From Amycolatopsis roodepoortensis (GTDB lineage: Bacteria; Actinomycetota; Actinomycetes; Mycobacteriales; Pseudonocardiaceae): a stretch of DNA of 64,000 nt. Numbering within the stretch: position 1 is the first letter of the stretch; each line of letters starts with the position of its first letter. The translations under genes and the position numbers were made by a program. This document shows, one piece after another, positions 57,151 through 64,000 of this stretch. The notes beneath the pieces are model-generated. The model did not search any database, was not told where the DNA came from, and saw only the letters and a list, made by a program, of their open reading frames with translations. The DNA is taken from positions 682,001 to 746,000 of the forward strand of contig NZ_JADBEJ010000005.1 of the NCBI RefSeq assembly GCF_014873915.1, given 5' to 3'.

Positions 57151-58901
57151 CCGAGCCGCCGCGCGGTCAGCGAACCGTCCGAATAGGACTTCCGGCACAG
57201 CGCACGGCTGATCTTGCCGCTGGAGGTGCGCGGCACCTCACCCGGGGCGACGAACACGACGTCGTGCGGCCGCAGACCGTGCGCTGCCGAGACCGCCCTC
57301 CGGATCTCCGCGATCGCGACGGCGAGGTCGGCCTCGGCACCCTTCGCCCGCTCCACCAGCACCACCGCTGCTTCGCCGTCTTCGCGCTCGATCGCGAAAG
57401 CCGCGGCGGAATGCGGCCGGACCGCGGGATGCGTCTCCACGGTCTGCTCGATGTCCTGAGGGTAGTGGTTGCGGCCGTCGACGATGACGAGGTCCTTGAG
57501 CCTGCCGGTCATGAACAGCTCGCCCTCGTACCGCACGCCGAGGTCCCCGGTCGCGAGCCAGCCCGCACCGGAGTCCGGGTCGATGGGTGGCAGGCCGAAG
57601 ACGCCGTCGGCGGGCCGCCCCCAGTAACCCACGCCGACGTTCGGGCCGTTGACCTGGATCTCCCCCACCCGGCCCGGTTCGACCAGTGCTCCGGTGGCCG
57701 GATCGGCGATCCGGATCCGTTGCCCCGCCGGGAATCCGCAGGAGACGAGCGTGGTGGACGCCGCGCCGGGCAGTGCGGGCGTCGCGAGTCCGGCGGCGAG
57801 CCGGTCGCGGTCGAAGGCGACCTGCCGTGGCGCCTTGCCCGCCTCGGTGACGGAGACGAGCACCGTGGCCTCGGCCAGCCCGTAGGAGGAGCGGTGCACC
57901 TCCGGGCGCAGCCCGCATTCCTCGAAGGCGCCGTGGAACTTCGCGATGGTCGACGGAAGAACCGGTTCGCTGCCGTTGATCAGCGAGACGACCCGGCTCA
58001 GTTCGAGATAGCTCTTCTCGGCCTCGGTGACCCGGGAAGCGGCGTAGGCGTACGCGAAATTGGGTGCCGCGCTGATCGCGCCCGGGCTGGCCGAGAGCGC
58101 GCGCAACCACCGCGACGGACGTTCCAGGAAGGCGTGCGGATCCATCAGGACCGACGCCGCACCCGCCGCCAGCGGCGCGCCGATCCCGAGGATCAGGCCC
58201 ATGTCGTGGAAGAGCGGCAGCCAGCTGACGGTTGAGGTCGTCGCGGTTTCGACCGCGTAGGCGTCACACGCTTGACGGGCGTTGGTGAGCGCGTTGCGGT
58301 GGGTCAGCATCACGCCCGCCGGCGTTCGCGTGGAACCGGACGTGTACTGCAGGTACGCCACTTCGTCCGGTTCCGGTCGCGGCCAGGAGCGATCACCGGC
58401 CGCGACCGGAGCTGTGGTGTCGACGGCGAGCACGGCGGGCCGCTCGAAATCCGTCGAGGCGAGGAAACCGGCGGCGTCGTCGAGTCCGTCGGTGGTCGTG
58501 AGCACGACCCTCGGTGCGCAGTCGGCGAGCACGGCGGCCAGCCTTCCCGCGTGCCCGGGGAGGCTCGGGGAGAACAGCGGGACCGCGATCAGCCCGGCCC
58601 GGATCGCGCCGAGGAAGGCGACGACGTAATCGACGGACTGCCGGGCCAGGATCGCGGCCCGGTCGCCCGGGCCGGTGAACCCGGTCAGCCGGGTGGCGAG
58701 CGCGTCGACCCGGTCGTCGAGTTCGCGCCAGGACAGGGTGATCGCCCGGCCGTCGGCCCCGGCTCGATGGTCGAGGTAGGTCACCGCGACGTCGTCGCCG
58801 AGCCGCCACGCCCAGTACCTCAGCAGCGTCGCGAACGACTCCCCGCCGCGTGCGTCGTCCGGCCCGTGGACGGCGACGACCGATTCCGAAATGGTTTCCA
58901 T
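57147..58901 (-). CDS. Fatty-acyl-AMP ligase, FadD32-like
   Basis: This 584-aa protein starts METISESVVAVHGPDDARGGESF. Adenylation motifs are YLQYTSGSTRTPAGVMLTH, SWLPLFHDMGLILG, AAPNFAYAYAASRV, SSYGLAEATVLVS, GWLATGDLG and RLKDLVIVDGRNHYPQDIEQTVE, ending with GKISR. The AAPNFAY and GLAEAT-L/V-V signatures and the close match of several stretches to mycobacterial FadD32 mark a FAAL rather than a CoA ligase. It activates a long-chain fatty acid as acyl-AMP and loads it on the N-terminal carrier of the next PKS, whose start overlaps this stop by 4 bp. A strong promoter lies about 100 bp upstream. Confidence 0.93.
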   Translation of the reverse strand: METISESVVAVHGPDDARGGESFATLLRYWAWRLGDDVAVTYLDHRAGADGRAITLSWRELDDRVDALATRLTGFTGPGDRAAILARQSVDYVVAFLGAIRAGLIAVPLFSPSLPGHAGRLAAVLADCAPRVVLTTTDGLDDAAGFLASTDFERPAVLAVDTTAPVAAGDRSWPRPEPDEVAYLQYTSGSTRTPAGVMLTHRNALTNARQACDAYAVETATTSTVSWLPLFHDMGLILGIGAPLAAGAASVLMDPHAFLERPSRWLRALSASPGAISAAPNFAYAYAASRVTEAEKSYLELSRVVSLINGSEPVLPSTIAKFHGAFEECGLRPEVHRSSYGLAEATVLVSVTEAGKAPRQVAFDRDRLAAGLATPALPGAASTTLVSCGFPAGQRIRIADPATGALVEPGRVGEIQVNGPNVGVGYWGRPADGVFGLPPIDPDSGAGWLATGDLGVRYEGELFMTGRLKDLVIVDGRNHYPQDIEQTVETHPAVRPHSAAAFAIEREDGEAAVVLVERAKGAEADLAVAIAEIRRAVSAAHGLRPHDVVFVAPGEVPRTSSGKISRALCRKSYSDGSLTARRLG

Positions 58902-59002
58902 GGCCCCTCGTTGTGACGATTCGTACAGGAGCGGGTGAATTCGGAACGGCGCCGTTGCCGAAAGCGGATTCCATTCCGGAGACCGTTCTTTATCTGCCCG
59001 GA

Positions 59003-59032
59003 ACTGTATGGACGTCGCGGGAAGAGTGTCAA
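59003..59032 (-). promoter_or_regulatory. Sigma-70-like promoter of FAAL-PKS operon
   Basis: On the minus strand TTGACA (59032-59027) and TACAGT (59008-59003) are spaced 18 bp. This predicts transcription from about 58996 and a leader of about 95 bases before the FAAL ATG. It allows expression independent of the upstream MFS gene. Confidence 0.6.
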
Positions 59033-59071
59033 TGAAAGGATGATGGAACGCCGCCGGAAGCGCGGACGTGC

Positions 59072-60448
59072 TCACGGGGACGTGAGAAAGGGGGTGCTCT
59101 CCTTGTCACTTCGGCACGAACTTCGGGGGTTCAGGAGCCGGAGCGCGAGGAGCGCTCCGGCGAGTTGCAGCGCCGCCGCGGTCAGCAGCCCCGCCGTGTA
59201 GCCGTCGGCCAGCGCGGCCGGGGCGCCCTCGTCGAGCCGGGCGGTGCGGACCACCGACAGCACGGCCCCGATCAGCGCGACCCCCAGCGCGCTCGACAGT
59301 TCACGGGACGCGGTGAGCAGTCCGGAGGCGGTGCCCGCGTGCCGTTCCGCGACGATTTCCAGCGCGTACGAGGTCAGCGGCGTGGTCAGGGCCGATCCGG
59401 CGCCGATCAGCACCAGCCCGGGAATCCTCGGCGGCACTTCCGGCAGATGGTTGACCGCGGCGATCACCAGCAGTCCGGCGGCCACCGTGGCCAGCCCGGC
59501 CGCGACTGTCCGATGTGGACCCCATCGGGGGACTGCCCAGGGCACGAGCGGCGTGGCGGCGACGACCGCGACGGCCACCACAACCAGCGGTAATCCGGCG
59601 AGCGTCGGCCCGAGGCCGAGGGATTCCTGATGCAGCAACGGCGTGAAGAAGAAGACCCCCGAAACCCCCAGCCCCCACAGCAGCTGCACGGTGAGCGCGC
59701 CGGTGAAGACCCTCGTTCTGGTCAGCTCCTTCGGCATCAGTCGCACACGCGCGCGTCTTTCCCTGAACAGGAACCAGATCGCGAAGGCCGTCCCCACCGC
59801 ACCGAGTACCGCGCTCGGTTCGACCACCGCGGCGGTGATCAGGACCATCGCGGTCGTCACGACCAGCATGGAGCGCACGGCAGGTCGTCCGGCCGCCGGG
59901 TCACGCTTCGCGAGGGCGACCTTCCGTACCAGCGCCAGCATCGCCGCCACGAAGGGGAGATTGACGAAGAAGATCCAGCCCCAGCCCAGATATTCGCTCA
60001 ACGCCCCGCCGAGCGTCGGGCCGAGCGCGAGGGCGGCCGCCAGGCAGGCTGTCCAGACCGTCGCTCCGAAAGCCCGTCTTCGCGCGTCGAGATCGGTGCG
60101 GAGCAGGCTGAGCAGGGCCGGGACCAGGAACGCCGCGGCGGCACCCTGCAGCACCCTCGCGGAGATCACGAGCCACGCCGTCGTGGCGAACCCTCCGGCG
60201 GCCGCGCCGGCGCCGAACACGAGCAGCCCCGCCCGCAGGGTCGCGGCCTGGCCCCAGCGGTCCACCAGCGTTCCCGCGACCGGCAGCAATCCGGCGAACG
60301 GAAGCATGTAGCCGATGCTCACCCATTGCAGCGTGGGGAGATCGAGCCCGAGTTCCCGGGCGAGCGAAGGCGCGCCCGCCGCGACGATCGTGTTGTCGAG
60401 GGTGGTGACGAAGGCCCCGAGCCCGATCATGAGCAGCGTCGCTCTCAT
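59072..60448 (-). CDS. MFS exporter, DHA2 type
   Basis: This 458-aa transporter starts MRATLLMIGLGAFVTTLDNTIVAAGAPSLARELGLD, carrying motif D1 (L-D-x-T-I/V) typical of 14-helix DHA2 exporters. TLVDRWGQAATLRAGLL is motif A and VLQGAAAAFLVPALLSLL helix 4; ALGPTLGGALSEYLGWGWIFFVNLPF is the antiporter motif C. Counting hydrophobic stretches gives about 14 helices. It lies 170 bp upstream of the FAAL-PKS operon in the same direction and may export the lipid product or an intermediate. A family C palindrome lies directly upstream of its start. Confidence 0.9.
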   Translation of the reverse strand: MRATLLMIGLGAFVTTLDNTIVAAGAPSLARELGLDLPTLQWVSIGYMLPFAGLLPVAGTLVDRWGQAATLRAGLLVFGAGAAAGGFATTAWLVISARVLQGAAAAFLVPALLSLLRTDLDARRRAFGATVWTACLAAALALGPTLGGALSEYLGWGWIFFVNLPFVAAMLALVRKVALAKRDPAAGRPAVRSMLVVTTAMVLITAAVVEPSAVLGAVGTAFAIWFLFRERRARVRLMPKELTRTRVFTGALTVQLLWGLGVSGVFFFTPLLHQESLGLGPTLAGLPLVVVAVAVVAATPLVPWAVPRWGPHRTVAAGLATVAAGLLVIAAVNHLPEVPPRIPGLVLIGAGSALTTPLTSYALEIVAERHAGTASGLLTASRELSSALGVALIGAVLSVVRTARLDEGAPAALADGYTAGLLTAAALQLAGALLALRLLNPRSSCRSDKESTPFLTSP

Positions 60449-60456
60449 TGTCCATC

Positions 60457-60502
60457 CTCGTGAGTGGCAAAGACGGTTCTAACCGTCCTTACCACTCACG
60501 AG
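60457..60502. repeat. 22-bp-arm palindrome, family C copy 2
   Basis: CTCGTGAGTGG...GACGGTT and its inverted partner (60481-60502) form 22-bp arms with two mismatches and a CT spacer, homologous to 33446-33491. It lies 9 bp upstream of the MFS start and downstream of the LuxR-type gene, so it may terminate the latter. Confidence 0.85.
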
Positions 60503-60554
60503 ACGCGACCCCGCTCTCCCGTGACAATTCCCGCTCACCGTCCTCACACTCGCG

Positions 60555-61472
60555 CTACAACCAGCCCTGGCGCGAAGCCTGCGCTCCGAGCTGGAAGCGG
60601 GTCCGCGCGCCGAGCAGTTCCTGCAACCGGCTGATCCGCCGCAGCACCGTACGCTCGCTGATGCCGAGCTCGCGCGCGATCGCCTCGTCGGTCAGGCCTC
60701 CGCTCAGCAGCGCAAGCAGGCGGCGTGTGGCGACGGTCGGTTCCCGCGCCGCTTCGGCGTCGTCCTGGCCGCCCGCCCGCACGGGCACGGCCATCCGCCA
60801 GAAGGATTCGAACAACTCGATCAGCGCGCTCAGCAGCATCGACGGATGGATCAGCAGGGCGAGGACGTCACCGGCGTCGGAATTCGGGACCGCGATCAGC
60901 GCCCGGTTGCTGTCGGCGATCACCAGCTTCAGCGGGAGCCCGGGGAACACCCTGGCCTGCTCACCGAGGGCGATACTCGACTGCACCTGGGCGAATCCGT
61001 CGTCGTGCTGCAGCACGGACGAGTCGTAGACGACGCGGTACGCGATGCCGCGCGCCATCGAACCGGGCTGTACCGTGCTCACTTCGGCCTTCGGGCTCAT
61101 GTACGACCCCGGGTCCAGCGCGACGATGTCGGCACCCGCCTGGGTCTGCATGGCTTCGAAGGTGGCGATCACCTCGTCGCGGCTGCGCAGCACCTCGACG
61201 AAGTCCGCGTCCCGGCCCGTGCGCAGCGAATAGGCGGCGCCGAGCACCTCGGCCGCTTCCCGCGCGCGGATCGCCGCGGCCTCGTGCTGCGCCGCGAACG
61301 CCGACAGCGCCGCACGCGGCGGGCATACCTCGACGCCGGACGCGCCGGCCCGGATCAGGCCGAACCGCTCCAGCTCCGCCAGCTCGGCGCCGGGCATGAT
61401 CGGACGCCCGTCCAAGAGGGCCCGGTACAGCTGCTCAGCCTCCATCGACAGGCCCCGCGACTCGGCGAGCAT
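60555..61472 (-). CDS. LuxR-type HTH regulator upstream of lipid cluster
   Basis: This 305-aa protein starts MLAESRGLSMEAEQLYRALLDGRPIMPG; GGAGGAG lies seven bases before the ATG. The N-terminal segment (to about 50) looks like a TrmB/winged-helix dimer region (AELAELERFGLIRAGASG). The middle (about 85-230) is a ligand or PLD-like domain. The C-terminal LuxR HTH (about 245-300) contains ATRRLLALLSGGLTDEAIARELGISERTVLRRISRLQELLGARTRFQLG. Such stand-alone regulators often control adjacent biosynthetic genes; here the exporter and FAAL-PKS operon follow in the same direction. The effector is unknown. Confidence 0.87.
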   Translation of the reverse strand: MLAESRGLSMEAEQLYRALLDGRPIMPGAELAELERFGLIRAGASGVEVCPPRAALSAFAAQHEAAAIRAREAAEVLGAAYSLRTGRDADFVEVLRSRDEVIATFEAMQTQAGADIVALDPGSYMSPKAEVSTVQPGSMARGIAYRVVYDSSVLQHDDGFAQVQSSIALGEQARVFPGLPLKLVIADSNRALIAVPNSDAGDVLALLIHPSMLLSALIELFESFWRMAVPVRAGGQDDAEAAREPTVATRRLLALLSGGLTDEAIARELGISERTVLRRISRLQELLGARTRFQLGAQASRQGWL

Positions 61473-61600
61473 GACGCTTCTCCTCCCCCACCCCAGGATC
61501 GATCGACGCGACATCGATGTCACGGCTCACAGTCCTTGAGGGGGAAACCGGCCGGATCGTGCGCCTGGACCGATTACAAAACCGTCACGGATCATGCCGA

Positions 61601-61629
61601 AGAGGCTCCCGCGAGCCGCGGGAGCCTCT
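61601..61629 (-). terminator. Hairpin terminator of secreted hydrolase gene
   Basis: AGAGGCTCCCGC (61601-61612) pairs with GCGGGAGCCTCT (61618-61629) around a 5-base loop, just beyond the minus-strand stop at 61648. Confidence 0.75.
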
Positions 61630-61647
61630 CGCCGACATCGTCGGAGA

Positions 61648-63456
61648 CTAGGCGTTGGCGGGCATGCCCTTCTCGTCCGCTTCCGGCGTCGCGGTGCCTT
61701 CCAGCAGCTCACGGACGATCTCGTTCGCCTTGCGCACCTGGGGCGTGATCATCTTGATCTTGATCTTCCCGTCGTGCCCGAGGTGACCGCCGACCTCGAC
61801 CGTCTTGTCCTCACCCGGCAGCGGCAGACCCTGGCAGCCGGTGAACTTCTTCTTCGGCGTGAGCCCGGTCTGGAAGTAGGCGACGATCGGGTCGTCGACG
61901 CAGTCGGTGTTGTACGGGAAGATCCCATGGCTGCCTTCGTTGTCGACGCTGATCATCTTGGCGCCCGGCAGGCCGTTCGCGGTGGCCAGCGCTCCCTCGT
62001 ACGGCGTGGCCGCGTCGAGTTCGGTCTGCGCGATCAGCACCTTCGGGAACGTCTTGGCGTCCGGCGCCGGCTTGGCGTTGGGGGTCGGCCAGAACGCGCA
62101 CAGCGGCGCGCCCGAGAGGGCCATGATCGGCGCGATGAACGGCGCGTTCACGGTCAGATCGGCCTGCCAGAAATTCCAGTAGTGCAGGTTCTGGTTCCAC
62201 TGGCCGTCCTGGCAGCGGATCGCCTCGAACGCGGCGTCCCAGGTCTCGACCTCGGCGCCACCCTGGTAGGAGGCCTTGCGCTCGACCGAGTCCTTCTTCG
62301 CGATGGCCTCCAGCGCGTTGCCCTTGGCCTTGGTCAGGAACGCCTTGTTCGCGTCGGTCAGCCCGGGAGTGGCGAGCGCCTTCGCGACGACCTGCTCCAG
62401 CTTCTCCGCGTCGGTCCCGGCAGGCGCCGGTCCCTTCGCGAGCGCGGCGACCATGGAAGCCGCCGACGGGTACTGGCTGGTGTCGTACATCGCCGGGATG
62501 ATGAACCACGCGGCGTAGAGCATGCCCGCGAACTCCCGGGTGCCGCCCGCCTTCTCCCAGTTGCGGCGGATCTCGAGCGGATCGGTGCCCGCCTTGTACT
62601 TGGCGTCGTTGCGCGCGACGTAGGGCAGCAGCGCCTCCTGGAACTGGCGGTCACGGCTGCGCGGCTGGAGGTCCCAGGTCTTCTCCAGCGTCGAGCGGCT
62701 CGCGTCGGTCGACGAGTCGAGCAGGAACCGGTGCGCCTTGGACGGGAACGTGGTGGCGTACCAGGTACCGAGCCAGGTGCCGTACGAGTAACCGATGTAG
62801 CTGGTCTTCTTCTCCCCGAGCAGCACCCGGATGAAGTCCATGTCGTACGCGGTCTGCTCGGTGGTGATGAACTTCGTCAGCGGGTTCTTCAGGCAGCCCT
62901 CGACCTTCGCCCGGCTGATCACGTTCTGATCCGTGCTGTCCGGAACGGTGTAGCTACAGGTCAGCGGGGTGCTCTGGCCGACGCCGCGGGGGTCGAAACC
63001 GACGAAGTCGTACTGCGAGGCCAGCACGGGGCTGCGCATCGCCATCGCGGCGCCCCACGGGAGACCTTCGCCGCCGGGCCCGCCGGGGTTGACCAGCGCG
63101 ATGCCCTGCCTGCCGGTGCCGGGGTAGGCGGTCGCGGTCTTGGAGACGCGGACACCGATGGTGTTGCCGTCCTGCGGGTTGTGCCAGTCACGCGGCACCT
63201 GGACGGTGGCGCAGGCGAGGCCCTTGACCTTCTTCAGTTCGGCTTCCGTCGCCGGCGCGACCGAGGGGAACGAGCACTCGCCCCAGGCCACGGCCTGCTT
63301 GGTCAGCGCGCCGGCGAGCGCCGCGGTGTCCGGATCGGCCTTGACCGCGGGTGCCGCGCCCGCGGCCGGGGCCGGCACCAGGCCGGAGGCCAGGAACGCA
63401 CCGGCGACCACGGCCACCGTGCCCCTCCGCGTCTTTCTCGTACTACTGATCACCAT
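61648..63456 (-). CDS. Secreted tripeptidyl aminopeptidase-like alpha/beta hydrolase
   Basis: This 602-aa protein has a signal peptide at 1-34 (RRGTVAVVAGAFLASGLVPAPAAGA). The alpha/beta hydrolase of the SlpD/SlpE-tripeptidyl aminopeptidase type (peptidase S33) shows ALVNPGGPGGEGLPWG oxyanion loop, DFVGFDPRGVGQSTPL, nucleophile in YIGYSYGTWLG, then the C-terminal TAP-like region (KVLIAQTELDAATPYEGALATANGLPGAKMISVDNEGSHGIF) with Asp and His. It removes tripeptides from extracellular proteins and fits the two secreted endoproteases elsewhere in the window. A terminator follows. Confidence 0.92.
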   Translation of the reverse strand: MVISSTRKTRRGTVAVVAGAFLASGLVPAPAAGAAPAVKADPDTAALAGALTKQAVAWGECSFPSVAPATEAELKKVKGLACATVQVPRDWHNPQDGNTIGVRVSKTATAYPGTGRQGIALVNPGGPGGEGLPWGAAMAMRSPVLASQYDFVGFDPRGVGQSTPLTCSYTVPDSTDQNVISRAKVEGCLKNPLTKFITTEQTAYDMDFIRVLLGEKKTSYIGYSYGTWLGTWYATTFPSKAHRFLLDSSTDASRSTLEKTWDLQPRSRDRQFQEALLPYVARNDAKYKAGTDPLEIRRNWEKAGGTREFAGMLYAAWFIIPAMYDTSQYPSAASMVAALAKGPAPAGTDAEKLEQVVAKALATPGLTDANKAFLTKAKGNALEAIAKKDSVERKASYQGGAEVETWDAAFEAIRCQDGQWNQNLHYWNFWQADLTVNAPFIAPIMALSGAPLCAFWPTPNAKPAPDAKTFPKVLIAQTELDAATPYEGALATANGLPGAKMISVDNEGSHGIFPYNTDCVDDPIVAYFQTGLTPKKKFTGCQGLPLPGEDKTVEVGGHLGHDGKIKIKMITPQVRKANEIVRELLEGTATPEADEKGMPANA

Positions 63457-63568
63457 GATCCCTTTCGACAGGAGCCCCCCGACGTCCTTACGTGAAGTTA
63501 AGACGGGTGATCAGCTCTGCCACACGGCCGGAAGGTGGCGGATACCCGACATGGCAGGATCTCGACAC

Positions 63569-63674
63569 CGCGTAACTCGCGTGATCAGACACGTAACTCG
63601 CGTGATCAGAGGCGTAACTCGCGAGTTACGCCTTCAAACACGCGAGTTGCGCCTCTGATCACGCGAGTTACGCG
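63569..63674. repeat. 21-bp-unit palindromic array, family B copy 3
   Basis: Two forward 21-bp units (63569, 63590) lead to a perfect 22-bp palindrome at 63611-63632 (GGCGTAACTCG|CGAGTTACGCC) and two reverse units (63633, 63654). It lies 5 bp beyond the PPK2 stop and about 110 bp upstream of the secreted hydrolase start. Confidence 0.9.
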
Positions 63675-63679
63675 TTCCG

Positions 63680-64000
63680 TCACGGATGCAGGCCGGGTCC
63701 GTGGTCGGGGTCCGGCGACGGCGCGATCGGGGTCGGGCTGAGCGACGACTCGTCCTCCCCCTCCTCCAGCAGGGTCGCCGCGGCGCCGACCACTTTCAGA
63801 TCCGGTTCGCCGACGGCGTCCTCGTCCTTGTCGGCGTAGTCCACGCGGGCGAGGACGCTGCGCATCGCCTCGACACGCGCCCGTTTCTTGTCGTTGCTCT
63901 TGACCACCGTCCACGGCGCGATCTCCGTGTCGGTGGACCGGAACATCGCGACCTTCGCTTCGGTGTAGGCGTCCCAGCGGTCGAGCGACTTGATGTCGTT
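63680..64000 (-). CDS. ppk2: Polyphosphate kinase 2, C-terminal part
   Basis: The frame is open to the window edge, so only the last 106 codons are seen. NDIKSLDRWDAYTEAKVAMFRSTDTEIAPWTVVKSNDKKRARVEAMRSVL is the conserved C-terminal stretch of PPK2 (R-W-x-x-Y, A-P-W-x-x-V-x-S-N-D-K-K-x-A-R). PPK2 transfers phosphate between polyphosphate and nucleotides. The last 45 residues form an acidic, Pro-rich tail (EEGEDESSLSPTPIAPSPDPDHG) beyond the usual domain end. A family B repeat array follows the stop. Confidence 0.9.
   Translation of the reverse strand, partial: NDIKSLDRWDAYTEAKVAMFRSTDTEIAPWTVVKSNDKKRARVEAMRSVLARVDYADKDEDAVGEPDLKVVGAAATLLEEGEDESSLSPTPIAPSPDPDHGPGLHP

Overview
This is a 64 kb stretch of high-GC chromosome from a filamentous actinomycete. 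Frequent GTG starts, GTGA/ATGA start-stop overlaps, Tat-exported enzymes, many TetR/MarR/LysR regulators and the secreted protease set all fit. The gene content looks most like Pseudonocardiales (Amycolatopsis-like). That placement is an inference from style and content, not from a marker gene. No rRNA, tRNA, CRISPR array, insertion sequence or phage module was seen.

Layout. 1-6.7 kb: small regulator/enzyme pairs, each with a candidate operator between divergent genes (MarR with a TIGR03086-type protein; alpha/beta hydrolase with TetR; TetR with a Tat-exported carotenoid oxygenase), plus a protein carrying a tRNA-guanine-transglycosylase-like zinc motif. 6.7-13.9 kb: a tightly coupled minus-strand operon of SWIM protein, 459-aa protein, vWA protein, MoxR ATPase and DUF5682 protein, resembling E. 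coli yehQ/P/L/M. 13.9-23.5 kb: mixed genes, including HAD, CGNR regulator, exported intradiol dioxygenase, S1 protease, an iodotyrosine-deiodinase-like flavoprotein, a GH109-type oxidoreductase, a nucleotide cyclase and a zinc-ribbon/MBL-like gene behind a MerR-type promoter. 23.5-30.3 kb: a five-gene minus-strand cluster around a 1005-aa helical-repeat/CHAT peptidase with intact His and Cys, resembling a biological-conflict system. 30.4-43 kb: a 994-aa secreted multidomain sugar-related protein, transporters, a cytokinin-dehydrogenase-like flavoenzyme, and a second membrane-protein pair that is paralogous to the CHAT neighbours and carries a relic of the CHAT gene's 3' end. 43-48 kb: a multicopper oxidase interrupted by a one-base frameshift, and a coupled RidA / YheO-type regulator / PLP dehydratase operon. 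48.2-61.5 kb: an Ag85-like esterase, acyl-CoA carboxylase beta subunit, a large polyketide synthase, a fatty-acyl-AMP ligase, an MFS exporter and a LuxR-type regulator. 61.6-64 kb: a secreted peptidase-like hydrolase and the end of a PPK2 gene.

The most interesting region is 48.2-60.4 kb. The order FAAL, PKS with N-terminal carrier domain and C-terminal thioesterase, carboxyltransferase matches the mycobacterial fadD32-pks13-accD4 locus that makes mycolic acids. Here, however, the PKS contains DH and KR domains that Pks13 lacks, an atypical acyltransferase motif, and an extra carrier domain whose attachment Ser is Ala. It probably makes an alpha-branched lipid that is not a classical mycolate, with the adjacent secreted esterase as a candidate transferase or hydrolase.

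Three families of intergenic palindromes recur: nested 23-25-bp arms at 16.2, 47.9 and 48.0 kb; arrays of 21-bp units facing each other at 41.0, 48.1 and 63.6 kb; and 22-bp arms at 33.4 and 60.5 kb. All lie outside genes, next to gene 3' ends.
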